A stretch of 52,554 nucleotides of DNA from Paucidesulfovibrio sp036541255 (GCA_036541255.1 JAZHDD010000054.1:1-52554), one strand, 5' to 3'. Counted from the stretch's first letter, positions 35,419 through 44,012 are shown. A program made the numbers and translations. Notes: generated by a model not told the origin, from the sequence alone.

Positions 35419-36513
35419 CTAGCCCTCCGTTTCCAGCAGGCGCACCTTGAGTCCCTCGGTGAGGCGGTGCACGCCCCGGATCACGAGCAGGTCGCCGGGC
35501 GTCAGGCCGGAGAGAATTTCCAGCCCTTCGGACGTCAGGGCGCCGAGGGTCACGGCGCGACGTGAAACCGTCATGGTGGCCTTGTCCACGAGCCAGACCA
35601 CGCGCGAGCCGTCGGGCATGCCTGCCACGGCTTGGGGCGGCACCAGCAGGGCGGAGCCCTCGGGGATGCGGAAGGTGAATTCGGCCTGGCCGATCATGCC
35701 GGGCAGGATGCGGTCATCCTCTTCCAGGATGCGCAGGGTCACGGCGAAAGTGGAGAGCTGCACGGCCTGCACGCCCACTTCCACGGCGCGGGCGTCAAAA
35801 GCTTTGTCCGGGATGGACTCGAAGCGCACCTTGGCCTGATCGCCTTCGCGCATCTGGGAGATCAGCCGTTCAGGCACCGCGGTCTGGAATTCCATATCGC
35901 CCGAGGCGGAAAGCGCGGCAATGACTTGTCCGGCCTGCACGGTCTGGTGCACGTCCACATTGACCTGGGCCAGGGAGCCGTCAGCCGGGGCGTGCAGCAC
36001 GGTGTAGTTGAGCTGTTGCTGGGACAGGTCGCGGCGTTTGCGCGCCGCCTCCACCTGGGCGCCTGCCGAGCGGTAGGCGGCTTCGGCCTGGTCCATTTCG
36101 CTGCGGGAGATGGTGCGCGAGGCGTAGAGCGTGCTCTTGCGTGTCCAGTCCGCTTTGAGTTGGTTGTAGCCGGCCATGGCCTGGGCCAAGGCCGCGTCCG
36201 CCTCCCGGACCTGCAGCTCGAAGTCCGTGGGATCGAGCCGGGCAACGACATCTCCGGTGCGCACGCGCATGCCCACTTTGGCGGGCAGCTCGATCAGTTC
36301 GCCGGAAACGCGGAAGCTGAGGTTGGATTCGATGGCGGGCTGGGCCACTCCTGAAAAGTTTCTGGTGCGTCCTTCCGTGGGCGAGGGGATGACCATGGTC
36401 ATCACGGGGCGAACCAGCTCTTTTTCTTCGTCGGCGCTGCGGCTGCAGGAAGCAATGCCGAGCAGCAGAAGCAGGCCCGGCAGCAACAGTATCCAGGACC
36501 GGTGTGTGCGCAT
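35419..36513 (-). CDS. RND periplasmic adaptor (membrane-fusion) lipoprotein
   Basis: A 364-residue lipoprotein; lipobox LLLGIASC with Cys23. Classic adaptor layout: beta strand and lipoyl half (VVARLDPTDFELQVREAD), a coiled-coil hairpin (about 95-155, ARKRRDLSQQQLNY), second lipoyl half (VLHAPADGSLAQVNVD), then the beta-barrel and membrane-proximal domains (AVAGMPDGSRVVWLVDKATM). It couples the RND protein 3 bp downstream to an outer-membrane channel. It probably starts the operon; the ATG at 36513 has GGAG. Confidence 0.92.
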   Translation of the reverse strand: MRTHRSWILLLPGLLLLLGIASCSRSADEEKELVRPVMTMVIPSPTEGRTRNFSGVAQPAIESNLSFRVSGELIELPAKVGMRVRTGDVVARLDPTDFELQVREADAALAQAMAGYNQLKADWTRKSTLYASRTISRSEMDQAEAAYRSAGAQVEAARKRRDLSQQQLNYTVLHAPADGSLAQVNVDVHQTVQAGQVIAALSASGDMEFQTAVPERLISQMREGDQAKVRFESIPDKAFDARAVEVGVQAVQLSTFAVTLRILEEDDRILPGMIGQAEFTFRIPEGSALLVPPQAVAGMPDGSRVVWLVDKATMTVSRRAVTLGALTSEGLEILSGLTPGDLLVIRGVHRLTEGLKVRLLETEG

Positions 36514-36602
36514 GCGTTCCTCCGCTCTGGGGGTTTGGGGCAGGATGCGTCAGCTTGCCGAAGAAGGCAAGGCGGTTATGGAAAAAGAGCAGCAGGAAAG
36601 GG

Positions 36603-36851
36603 TCAGGCTTGGCCCTGAACGATGCGGCCCGTATCTATGAACGGCTCTACCACATCTCCGGAGATCACGCCGTTTTCATCAACGACAGGGATGGGCGTGA
36701 TCCAGCGTGGCAGGATGTCTGCTATGCGTTTCTGGGATTTGGCGACGTGTTCTATATATTCGCGAAACCCATTGGACGCGATGCTGTGGCTGACGCCACT
36801 CATATTGCTGAAGAATTGCCAGAGTTCAAGCTGGCCTTCCACAACGGGCAT
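36603..36851 (-). CDS. Unknown small protein, 82 residues
   Basis: Not recognised. It starts MPVVEGQLELWQFFSNMSGVS after TTTGGAGGTAG and ends GRIVQGQA. The product is amphipathic with an Ile/Val-rich segment ITPIPVVDENGVI and has no membrane helix or cysteine. Good initiation signals and protein-like composition support that it is real. It lies between the RND operon and another unknown gene, all leftward. Confidence 0.6.
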   Translation of the reverse strand: MPVVEGQLELWQFFSNMSGVSHSIASNGFREYIEHVAKSQKRIADILPRWITPIPVVDENGVISGDVVEPFIDTGRIVQGQA

Positions 36852-36918
36852 GAACTACCTCCAAAAGCGATTCGCGCTTTGTTTCCTATCGGATGAAGCC
36901 CTGGAAACTTGAGACGGG

Positions 36919-37761
36919 TCAGGCCGCGGGAGGTTCCAGGCCGAGCCCTGCCGCGAGCATTGCCTGTCCCCGGGTAAAGGCGGCAAGGATCTGTTTGACG
37001 TCATTGACGTGGAACAGGCGGTGCATGGCTGTGCGTTCCGATTCTGACTTGTCGCTGTTCTGGATGTTGTTCAGGATTTTGAGCACTCGCTCCGGTCCCA
37101 GCGTGCGGATGTTGTCGAGCACGTCCGTGAGCAGCTCGTAACCAAGTCGCATGCTGCGTTCATCCGCATAGAGAGCGTGCCAGTCCGCCGAGGTTTTGCC
37201 GTAATTGTAGTGGCTGGTGAATTCCTCGATCAGGCTTTCCAGGTCGCTCTTGCGTTCGCGCATGGCCTCGTTGTGTTCGCTGAAGAACACGGGCTTGGCA
37301 AAGAAATCGTCCAGGCCGGGGATGCTGCCGCGTACGGCCACAAGCAGGTAGCGCAGCACGGGCCGGGCCACCACGCCTTTGACGAATTGTTTGCGCGCGG
37401 CCTCGTCCTGGCTGGAGCCGTCCGGAAAAAGGACCTGCTTCCTGTAGGGGCGGATAATGCCATATTCGACAAGAAGCCGTCCCAGGGGGTCGCGCCCTCG
37501 GTTGCTGGGCCGCAGATAGGCTTCCAGAATGGAAAGCAGGGCCGAGGAAGACTCGGCCTTGAACGTCTCCATGGTCGAATAGCCCTTGAACGCGGTGCCG
37601 ATCACGTTGTTGATGGCTTCGCGCTCCATGCCGATTTCCAGCATCTTGGTCTTGAGTTCCTTGGAAAAGACAAGCACCTGCTTGCGACAGGCGTTCAGGG
37701 CCAGGTCGTAGATCAGTTTGCTCACGTCTTTGACGTATTGGGACGAGGTGTGTTCGCTCAT
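36919..37761 (-). CDS. Unknown helical protein, 280 residues
   Basis: Not recognised. Mostly alpha-helical and charged (SIPGLDDFFAKPVFFSEHNE, EERSMRLGYELLTDVLDNIR-like segments), ending in VNDVKQILAAFTRGQAML and a short Pro/Ala tail. It has no signal peptide or membrane segment, so is presumably cytoplasmic. The ATG at 37761 follows GAGGAATGC; an earlier start at 37794 is less likely. No domain could be recalled that it fits. Confidence 0.65.
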   Translation of the reverse strand: MSEHTSSQYVKDVSKLIYDLALNACRKQVLVFSKELKTKMLEIGMEREAINNVIGTAFKGYSTMETFKAESSSALLSILEAYLRPSNRGRDPLGRLLVEYGIIRPYRKQVLFPDGSSQDEAARKQFVKGVVARPVLRYLLVAVRGSIPGLDDFFAKPVFFSEHNEAMRERKSDLESLIEEFTSHYNYGKTSADWHALYADERSMRLGYELLTDVLDNIRTLGPERVLKILNNIQNSDKSESERTAMHRLFHVNDVKQILAAFTRGQAMLAAGLGLEPPAA

Positions 37762-37915
37762 GCATTCCTCATGGTTTCGCGGCTCAGTCCGCAAGTGTAG
37801 CCGCTCGGCCGTTCAGGGGCAAGAGCCTGAAGGAACACGGAAAAGGAATTATGAAGGCCGGGGCCGTGAGCGAACCCCGGTCAGCCTTGCGGTTTGAAGC
37901 AGCGAACTTGCGCGG

Positions 37916-38269
37916 CTATAATTTGGGGTAGAGGTTGAAGGGAATTTGCCCCTTGGCATTGATGGTCACGCTGTCATCGGCGCTTTCCACTCGCCAGGTG
38001 TAGGGCGCCACGACGGTGATGGTCACGGGATCGGCCATGCGCACGGCCAGACCATAGGAATTGAGCTTGGAAGCGTTGCGTACCACTCCGGTAAAGGAAC
38101 GGGGCATGTTTTCCTCGCTCAGCTCCACGTCGGGCATCACGCTGATCCATTTCACGAAGGCCGCGGTCTCCGTGTAGATCATCAGAGCGTCATCCTTGGC
38201 CAGGGCCGGGGCGGACGCGAGAAAGACAAGGCAGAACAGGGACACGAATGCGGACAGGGCTGATTTCAT
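37916..38269 (-). CDS. Small secreted protein of unknown function
   Basis: A 117-residue protein with a signal peptide 1-24 (SAPALAKDD). The mature 93 residues have a conserved-looking ETAAFVKWISVMPDVELSEE, a segment with beta strands (TGVVRNASKLNSYGLAV) and end NAKGQIPFNLYPKL. The start at 38269 was chosen because it begins the signal peptide and has TGGAGGCTTCC before it. Function unknown; neighbours are FecR proteins. Confidence 0.7.
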   Translation of the reverse strand: MKSALSAFVSLFCLVFLASAPALAKDDALMIYTETAAFVKWISVMPDVELSEENMPRSFTGVVRNASKLNSYGLAVRMADPVTITVVAPYTWRVESADDSVTINAKGQIPFNLYPKL

Positions 38270-38390
38270 GGAAGCCTCCAGAACATGGCCGAGGAAAGAC
38301 GCCATTCTTTTTCTACTGTTGAATGTCGCGAGTGTCCAGATGCCGGCCCCAAAGGCGCTGGTCGGTTTTCAGGGAACCTTGCCCGGCCGG

Positions 38391-39296
38391 CTAGGGGCCG
38401 GAAGTGCTGCCGCCGTGGCCGGACTGGCCGCCGCTGTCACTGCTGCCGCCCGCGGCCGGGCCAGCGGAGTTTTCCCCTCCTCCGCCTCCTCCCACGATGC
38501 CTCCGGTGTTGCCGGGGGTGGAGGAGAATCCCTCGAAAATGCCCCGGTAGGCCGAGGGTACGCTCACGGAGGTGCTGAAGTCCGCGGCCTTGAAATTGCG
38601 CTTGTCCTGTTCGGAGATGCCGCGCGCCGCGCCTGCCCCGGCAATGGCGCTGACGTCCAGGGCCTGCCCCCGGGGGATGTCCACGGTTTTTCCGAAGCGG
38701 TCGCTGAAGGAGATGGGCTTGTTGGCCGATCCTGCAAAGTGGGCGATGGTTTGCGTCAGCACGTCCGGGTTGACCGCCGGGGACCAGTGCGCGCCCGGTG
38801 CGTTGATGTTGGCGTCCAGGTCCGCGTTGAAGGCCTGCCTGTTGCCCATGTCGGCGAGCACGCCGCCCTCGGTGCCTCGAATGCCGATGGTCCCGAGCGG
38901 GGAGCCGACCTTGAACTTCTCCGGATTGTGTTTGGTGATCTGGCCGGTCACGAAACGGCAGGTGCCCGCGATCATGTCGATGTTGAAGCCGGCCCGGCCC
39001 GCTGCTCCCGGAGAATAGACCACGTCGCGCAGGAGGATTTCGCTGTATTCGTCCAGGGCCAGGACCGTGCCGTCCTCGAACATGACTTGGAGAAAGCTGT
39101 TCGAGCCGGTGACGATGAGGTCGTTGGAGAAAAGGTCGTCATTCAGGGAGAGCGTTCTTTTTTTGCCGTCCGAGACAGCGGCAGCCACCCCTTTGTACGA
39201 CTGGACCTTGCCGACGCGTTCCGCGGCATGAGCCGATGAAAGGAAGCCTGCAAACAGCAGGGCGGAGAGCAGAGCAAGCGTTATCAGGCGGTTCAT
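38391..39296 (-). CDS. FecR-domain secreted protein, copy 1
   Basis: A 301-residue secreted protein: signal peptide 1-24, then a FecR-like beta domain with VGKVQSYKGVAAAVSDGKKR, LQVMFEDGTVLALDEYSEIL and the shared core SPLGTIGIRGTEGGVLAD. The C-terminal 40 residues are almost entirely Gly, Ser and Pro. In other settings FecR passes an outer-membrane signal to an ECF sigma factor; proteins of this simpler type are envelope proteins with unsettled roles, and no FecA or sigma factor is here. It is a paralogue of the next gene with a nearly identical 131-bp core. ATG at 39296 has AAAGGAGCC. Confidence 0.82.
   Translation of the reverse strand: MNRLITLALLSALLFAGFLSSAHAAERVGKVQSYKGVAAAVSDGKKRTLSLNDDLFSNDLIVTGSNSFLQVMFEDGTVLALDEYSEILLRDVVYSPGAAGRAGFNIDMIAGTCRFVTGQITKHNPEKFKVGSPLGTIGIRGTEGGVLADMGNRQAFNADLDANINAPGAHWSPAVNPDVLTQTIAHFAGSANKPISFSDRFGKTVDIPRGQALDVSAIAGAGAARGISEQDKRNFKAADFSTSVSVPSAYRGIFEGFSSTPGNTGGIVGGGGGGENSAGPAAGGSSDSGGQSGHGGSTSGP
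38858..38988. repeat. FecR core repeat, copy 1
   Basis: A 131-bp block that is almost identical to 39956-40086 (five mismatches by eye), covering the segment coding SPLGTIGIRGTEGGVLA and the preceding NIDMIAGTCRFVTGQ. Flanking DNA is much less similar. Confidence 0.85.
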
Positions 39297-39515
39297 GTCG
39301 GCTCCTTTGGAAACGTAGTCCCCGGGCGCGTGCCTTTTCAAAGAGATGCTGTGTGCGGCGCAGGATATCGCATGCCTCTTTATTGGGCAAGGCCGGCTGC
39401 GGATTGTCCAAGCACGCGGCATAAAAAGAGGCCGTCCAGCGGACGGCCTCTATGCGTTGCCAGGTGGGCAAGGGCAAGAACGGATCAACCGCCGTATCCC
39501 TCGCCTCCGCAGGCA

Positions 39516-40388
39516 TTACCAGCCGCCGTGTCCATCGCCTCCGCCAGCATCACCGGCCGCACCGTCGCCGCCGTTGCCGCTGCCGCCCACGACGCCTCCG
39601 GCTGTGCCACCCGGAGTGGCATCGTAGCCCGAGAAGACGGAGTTGTACGGAGACGGCACCTGGGCCGAGGTCACGAAGTCAGCCTCGCTGAAGCTGCGCC
39701 GATCCTGATCGGATACGCCGCGCGGAGATCCTGCACCGCCCTCGGCAGTCACGTCCAGGGCCTGGCCTCGGCCGATGTCCACGGTCTTGCCGAATTTGTC
39801 GGTGAAGGACATGGGCTTTCTGACCGAGCCGGAAAAGTGGGCCACGGTCTGCCTCGTGATTTCCGGGGAAACCGAGGGATTCCAGCCAGGACCCGGCTCG
39901 GCCAGGGCTGCGGACAGAGCCGCGTTGAATGCGGCGAGATTGGCTGCCTGGGCCAGCACGCCGCCCTCGGTGCCTCGTATGCCGATGGTGCCGAGCGGGG
40001 AGCCGACCTTGAATTTTTCCGGATTGTGCTTGGTGATCTGGCCGGTCACGAAACGGCAGGTGCCCGCGATCATGTCGATGTTGAAGTTCCTGCCTTCGCT
40101 GTTTCCGGGCGTGTAGGAAACGTCGCGCAGCAGCATTTCCGTGTGGGCGTCCATGGTCAGCACCGTGCCGTCCGCAAACATGATTTGCAGAAAGCCGTCC
40201 CCGCCCGTGACAACGGTGTCGTTCGCGTAGAGCGGATCATTCAGGGCCAGACCGCGTTTCTGCCCGTCGCTCACAGCCGCGACAGTCCCTTCATAGGTCT
40301 GGACTCGGCCAACGGGTTCTCCTGCGGCAGCCAGGGACAGGGCCGGACACAACAGCAGAAGTGCGAGCAGCAAAACAAAGCGTTTCAT
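39516..40388 (-). CDS. FecR-domain secreted protein, copy 2
   Basis: A 290-residue paralogue of the downstream FecR gene, with signal peptide 1-22 (LSLAAAGE). It shares VGRVQTYEGTVAAVSDGQKR, IMFADGTVLTMDAHTEMLLR and SPLGTIGIRGTEGGVLAQ, and likewise ends in a Gly-rich tail (GGSGNGGDGAAGDAGGGDGH). Outside the core the two proteins are clearly diverged. The ATG at 40388 follows GAGGAGGGG. The two genes are probably one transcript, starting in the region shared with hcp; their role is not known. Confidence 0.82.
   Translation of the reverse strand: MKRFVLLLALLLLCPALSLAAAGEPVGRVQTYEGTVAAVSDGQKRGLALNDPLYANDTVVTGGDGFLQIMFADGTVLTMDAHTEMLLRDVSYTPGNSEGRNFNIDMIAGTCRFVTGQITKHNPEKFKVGSPLGTIGIRGTEGGVLAQAANLAAFNAALSAALAEPGPGWNPSVSPEITRQTVAHFSGSVRKPMSFTDKFGKTVDIGRGQALDVTAEGGAGSPRGVSDQDRRSFSEADFVTSAQVPSPYNSVFSGYDATPGGTAGGVVGGSGNGGDGAAGDAGGGDGHGGW
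39956..40086. repeat. FecR core repeat, copy 2
   Basis: Second copy of the 131-bp block described at 38858-38988, in the same orientation. The uneven similarity between core and flanks suggests gene conversion or unusually tight constraint. Confidence 0.85.
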
Positions 40389-40427
40389 GTATCCCCTCCT
40401 CGGGCGGAAGAAAGTTTCATCCATGGT

Positions 40428-40443
40428 TTTGACCTGAGTCATA
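40428..40443. promoter_or_regulatory. Possible HcpR operator upstream of hcp
   Basis: TTTGACC-TG-AGTCATA, a near palindrome. It resembles the HcpR half-site TTTGACC-N2-GGTCAAA I recall for Desulfovibrio, with two mismatches in the right half. It lies about 60-76 bp upstream of hcp and 40 bp upstream of the divergent FecR gene, so it could regulate both. Not confirmed. Confidence 0.5.
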
Positions 40444-40503
40444 CTACGAGTACCCACAAATGGGCAAGGTGGCAGCAGAGCAACATCAACCAAGGAGACT
40501 TTC

Positions 40504-42126
40504 ATGTTCTGCTACCAGTGTGAACAGACTGCCAAAGGAAAAGGCTGCGAAAAAATAGGTGTTTGCGGCAAGGACGCCACGGTTGCCGCCCTGCAGGATC
40601 TGACCATTTACGCCGTGCAGGGGTTGTCCCTGGTTGCGGATGCGGCACGCAGGGAAGGCCTTGTCGATCCTGAAGCGAACCGCTTCACCACGGCGGCGGT
40701 GTTTTCCACCCTGACCAACGTGAATTTTGATCCCGAGCGTTTCGTACCGTTGATCCGACGCGCTGTGGAACTGCGCAAGGAACTCGCTGTCAAGCTGTCT
40801 GCCAAGGGCAAGGCGGCTCCCGTGACCGGTGTCGCCGGGTTCGAACCTGCAAGGGATCTGGCAGGAATGACCCGGCAGGGCGAGGATGTGGGCATTGTCC
40901 AGGACCCGGAGCGCGATCCGGACATCAAGTCCTTGAAACAGACGGTTATCTATGGGCTCAAGGGACTTTGCGCCTATGCCGACCATGCTTGGCTGCTTGG
41001 CCGTGAGGATGAGGCCGTGTACGAATACGTGCATCGGGCCATGGCCGAAACCACCCGTCTGGACAAGGACTTGGGATTCTGGGTTGAAATGGCCTTGGAG
41101 TGCGGCCGCGTGAACGTCCGGGCCATGGAGCTGCTGGACGACGCCAATACCGGGACCTACGGCCATCCCGTGCCCACGCCCGTGCCCCTGGGCGCGCGCA
41201 AGGGCAAGGCCATCCTTGTCTCCGGCCACGATCTCAAGGACCTGCATGCCCTGCTTGTGCAAACCGAGGGCAAGGGCGTCAACATCTACACGCACGGCGA
41301 GATGCTGCCCTGCCACGGCTACCCCGAACTGAAGAAGTTCAGCCATTTTCACGGGCACTACGGCACGGCTTGGCAGAACCAGCAAAAGGAATTCGCCGCC
41401 TTTCCCGGCGCGATCCTGATGACCACCAACTGCATCCAGAAACCCGGAGCGTACCAAGACAATATCTTCACCACCGGTCTGGTGGGCTGGCCCGGAGTGG
41501 TGCACGTGGGCAACGACGATTTCGGCAAGGTCATCCACAAGGCCCTGTCCATGGACGGCTTTGCCGAGGACCAGGACAAGGGATCGGTCCTGGTCGGTTT
41601 TGGCCGCAACGCCGTGCTCGGCGTGGCTGACAAGGTCATCGACGCAGTCAAGGCCGGGGCCATTCGCCATTTCTTCCTTGTGGGAGGCTGTGACGGCGCC
41701 AAGCCGGGCCGCAACTACTATACGGAATTCGTGGAAAAGGCCCCGTCCGACACGGTGATACTGACCCTGGCCTGCGGCAAGTTCCGCTTCTTTGACAAGC
41801 AGCTCGGCGACATCGGCGGCATTCCCCGTCTGCTCGACGTGGGGCAGTGCAACGACGCCTATTCCGCCGTGAAGATCGCCCTGGCCCTGGCCGACGCCTT
41901 CAAATGCGGCGTGAACGAGCTGCCTCTGTCCCTGATCCTTTCCTGGTACGAGCAAAAGGCCGTGGTCATTTTGCTTTCGCTGCTGGCGTTGGGTATCAAG
42001 GGCATTCGCCTCGGACCGAGCCTGCCCGCGTTCCTGAGCCCCAACGTGCTCAAGTTCCTGGTGGAGAATTACGACATCAAGCCCATCTCCACTGCGGATG
42101 AGGACCTCAAGGCCATTCTCGGCTAA
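40504..42126 (+). CDS. hcp: Hybrid-cluster protein (hydroxylamine reductase)
   Basis: A 540-residue class I Hcp. The N-terminal cysteine motif is Cx2Cx8Cx5C (Cys3, 6, 15, 21) for the proximal cluster, and conserved segments VYEYVHRAMAETTRL, MLPCHGYPELKK, TNCIQKPGAYQDNIF, GGCDGAKPGRNYYTEF and CGKFRFFDKQLGDIGGIPR hold the ligands of the hybrid 4Fe-2S-2O cluster. It reduces hydroxylamine or, more likely in vivo, nitric oxide during nitrosative stress in the anaerobic cytoplasm. No Hcr reductase is adjacent. The gene has its own promoter region with a possible HcpR site, and a terminator follows. Confidence 0.97.
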   Translation: MFCYQCEQTAKGKGCEKIGVCGKDATVAALQDLTIYAVQGLSLVADAARREGLVDPEANRFTTAAVFSTLTNVNFDPERFVPLIRRAVELRKELAVKLSAKGKAAPVTGVAGFEPARDLAGMTRQGEDVGIVQDPERDPDIKSLKQTVIYGLKGLCAYADHAWLLGREDEAVYEYVHRAMAETTRLDKDLGFWVEMALECGRVNVRAMELLDDANTGTYGHPVPTPVPLGARKGKAILVSGHDLKDLHALLVQTEGKGVNIYTHGEMLPCHGYPELKKFSHFHGHYGTAWQNQQKEFAAFPGAILMTTNCIQKPGAYQDNIFTTGLVGWPGVVHVGNDDFGKVIHKALSMDGFAEDQDKGSVLVGFGRNAVLGVADKVIDAVKAGAIRHFFLVGGCDGAKPGRNYYTEFVEKAPSDTVILTLACGKFRFFDKQLGDIGGIPRLLDVGQCNDAYSAVKIALALADAFKCGVNELPLSLILSWYEQKAVVILLSLLALGIKGIRLGPSLPAFLSPNVLKFLVENYDIKPISTADEDLKAILG

Positions 42127-42163
42127 CGAGAGGCATTGCCGCCTTGGTTGCAGGGCGAAAAAG

Positions 42164-42190
42164 AAAGGGAGCCTTTGGGCTCCCTTTTGT
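42164..42190. terminator. Terminator between hcp and the TPR/peptidoglycan-binding gene
   Basis: A perfect 10-bp stem AAAGGGAGCC/GGCTCCCTTT with a 4-nt loop and T-rich ends on both strands, suitable for the two convergent genes. Confidence 0.85.
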
Positions 42191-42268
42191 CCGCGCTGTG
42201 GATGAACGATAACTTAACGCAAAGTCTTTTTGTTATTGCTTATGCCGTGTTGCCTTTCAATCTCTCGG

Positions 42269-43387
42269 CTAGGGAGTGCAGGAGCTGTCAATGGACTGCT
42301 GGGTTTCCTCGGCGGTGCGGTCATACTCCTTGGCCTGGGCCATGTCCGGGGTGTCCAGGTGCGGGCATTGCCGCATCAGGGCTGCGGATTCGCGCATGAC
42401 CCGTTGATATTCCTTGGAGGTCCAGCACATGCCCTGGCTGTCGGATTGCTGCATGATGTTTTCCATTTCCGCGGTCAGGGCCGCCTCGCGCTGTTCGCAG
42501 TCGCCGCTGCCGCCCGTGCGGGTGCCCACGCTGGCCGGGGTAGGCAGGCTTGGGGTCGCCGGGGCTTCCGCTTTGGGCGCGTCGGGCCGGGGGCTGGCGG
42601 ATTGGAGCCTGTCGGCGAGATCCGTGGTGATGACCCCGTCTTCGGGCAGGCCGTTTTCGCGCTGGAACGCGCTCACCGCGGCGACCGTGCGGCGGCCCGC
42701 CATGCCGTCCACCGGGCCTGCATCATAGCCGAGGTAATTCAGGCGCTGCTGCGCCGCAGCCACCTGGGCCGTGTTCATGCCGGGCGCGTGGCGTTCCGCG
42801 GTCTGCTTGCGCACCTGCTCTTCCTGCTTGGCCTGTTCCTTGCGCTGCGAGGTCTGCTCCAGGCGTGAAATGATCATGCGCACCTGGGGGGAGTCTTCAT
42901 AGTCCAAGCTTTGTCGATACAAAGCGGCGGCGCCTTCCGAGTCTCCCTTGGAAGACAGGGCAAAGGCTTGCTGGCGCAGTTGTTTGGCCTTGGCCGCATT
43001 GTCATCGACCGGAGCGGTTGCAGCCGGAGCGGGCGCAGGAGGCTGCTGCATTGTCTGCGCTGGGGCCGGGGCCGGAGCGGGCGCAGGAGCCGGAGTCGGC
43101 GCAGGGGCTTTTTCCTTTTCCACCTGGGCCTGAAGACGTTGCACAATGGTCTGCACGCTGGGATCGTTCTCGAATTTGAGACTCATGAGGTACGAATCCA
43201 GAGCGTTTTCCGTTTTGCCCTGGCGCAGATACTCATAGCCTTGATTGCGCAGTTGTTTGGCCTGTTCCGCATCCGAGGTCTGCGCCACAGCGTTCATGGG
43301 CAGAAGCAGACCAGCGCCGGCCCCGAGGGCGGCAAACAGGGCCAATGCGAGAAAAAGGCGACGGATTAAACGGATCATACGGATCAT
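42269..43387 (-). CDS. Secreted TPR / peptidoglycan-binding-domain protein
   Basis: A 372-residue exported protein. A cleavable signal (about 1-35, NAVAQT) precedes a TPR-like unit (QAKQLRNQGYEYLRQGKTE), a Pro/Ala repeat (about 93-125), a second TPR unit (KAKQLRQQAFALSSKGDSEG), a coiled coil, and a PG_binding_1 domain (about 213-265) with NYLGYDAGPVDGMAGRRTVA and FQRENGLPEDGVIT. Four cysteines in the last 75 residues could form disulfides. It probably binds the wall and scaffolds envelope complexes. It is the last gene before the hcp terminator and convergent with hcp. Confidence 0.8.
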   Translation of the reverse strand: MIRMIRLIRRLFLALALFAALGAGAGLLLPMNAVAQTSDAEQAKQLRNQGYEYLRQGKTENALDSYLMSLKFENDPSVQTIVQRLQAQVEKEKAPAPTPAPAPAPAPAPAQTMQQPPAPAPAATAPVDDNAAKAKQLRQQAFALSSKGDSEGAAALYRQSLDYEDSPQVRMIISRLEQTSQRKEQAKQEEQVRKQTAERHAPGMNTAQVAAAQQRLNYLGYDAGPVDGMAGRRTVAAVSAFQRENGLPEDGVITTDLADRLQSASPRPDAPKAEAPATPSLPTPASVGTRTGGSGDCEQREAALTAEMENIMQQSDSQGMCWTSKEYQRVMRESAALMRQCPHLDTPDMAQAKEYDRTAEETQQSIDSSCTP

Positions 43388-43559
43388 GGCGTTTGTTCCT
43401 CATGCAGACGGGTGAAAGGGTGCAATGCTCCTGCATACCTTTCCCATGCGCCGTGCGTCAACGTCCCGGGAACAATCAATGGATTGTTTGTGGTTTGAGC
43501 GGGTAACAAACGGAAGGGACCGGGTACGGCCGCACCCAGGGGGAGGCCTTTGTTTCGGT

Positions 43560-44012
43560 TTAGGACTCGTCCTCTTCGCGCAGCCGTTCCAGAATCAAGC
43601 CGTAGAAACCTTGCCCGGTGCGGGAGGTGTAGCGCCAGCCCAGATGATCGGCGCAGCCAGCGCAGCTGACGATTTGCCAGCTGTACCCCGGAAACCAGCT
43701 GAAATCCTCCACGGCCGGGCTGGAGGGCAGGCATCCCGCGGCAAAGGCAAAGCAGCCGAGTTCATAGACGATACCGTGCGGATTGCAGAAGACGTGGTGA
43801 TGCAGCCCGTTCACGCGGATACGGGCGTCCGTGCGGGTGATGCGCCTGCCGCAGGCCCGGCAGACAAGAATCCTGCCGCCGTGCTCATCGTCCAGCGTTT
43901 CCAGGTCGCTTTGCCGCACCTGTCCCGGAACCGTGGGCGCTTGCCCGCGGTCTTCGCGCAGATTATGCAGCGGCCAGGGGACCGCGTTTGAAGTGTGTCG
44001 CACCAAGTCCAT
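43560..44012 (-). CDS. CULT-domain (cereblon-like) protein
   Basis: A 150-residue protein matching the CULT domain of cereblon, the target of thalidomide drugs. A zinc site is formed by two CxxC pairs, VCRACGRRI (Cys51, 54) and SCAGCADHLGW (Cys117, 120), and the aromatic cage by Trp106, Trp112 and Trp126 in SWFPGYSWQ and HLGWRY. The spacings (Trp-6-Trp, Trp to Cys 5, Cys to Trp 6) equal those of human cereblon. Bacterial single-domain CULT proteins such as MsCI4 bind uracil-like and uridine ligands or cyclic imides. The start ATG at 44012 has only a weak ribosome site; the frame upstream is open. It is divergent from the Cys-rich gene. Confidence 0.85.
   Translation of the reverse strand: MDLVRHTSNAVPWPLHNLREDRGQAPTVPGQVRQSDLETLDDEHGGRILVCRACGRRITRTDARIRVNGLHHHVFCNPHGIVYELGCFAFAAGCLPSSPAVEDFSWFPGYSWQIVSCAGCADHLGWRYTSRTGQGFYGLILERLREEDES

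Noticed and set aside
33943..35565. A 540-codon open frame on the plus strand opposite the RND pump gene (also one of 444 codons at 32593-33927)
   Set aside because: It is the antisense shadow of a GC-rich gene with biased third positions; the translation is His/Gly/Gln-rich with no domain and no ribosome site.
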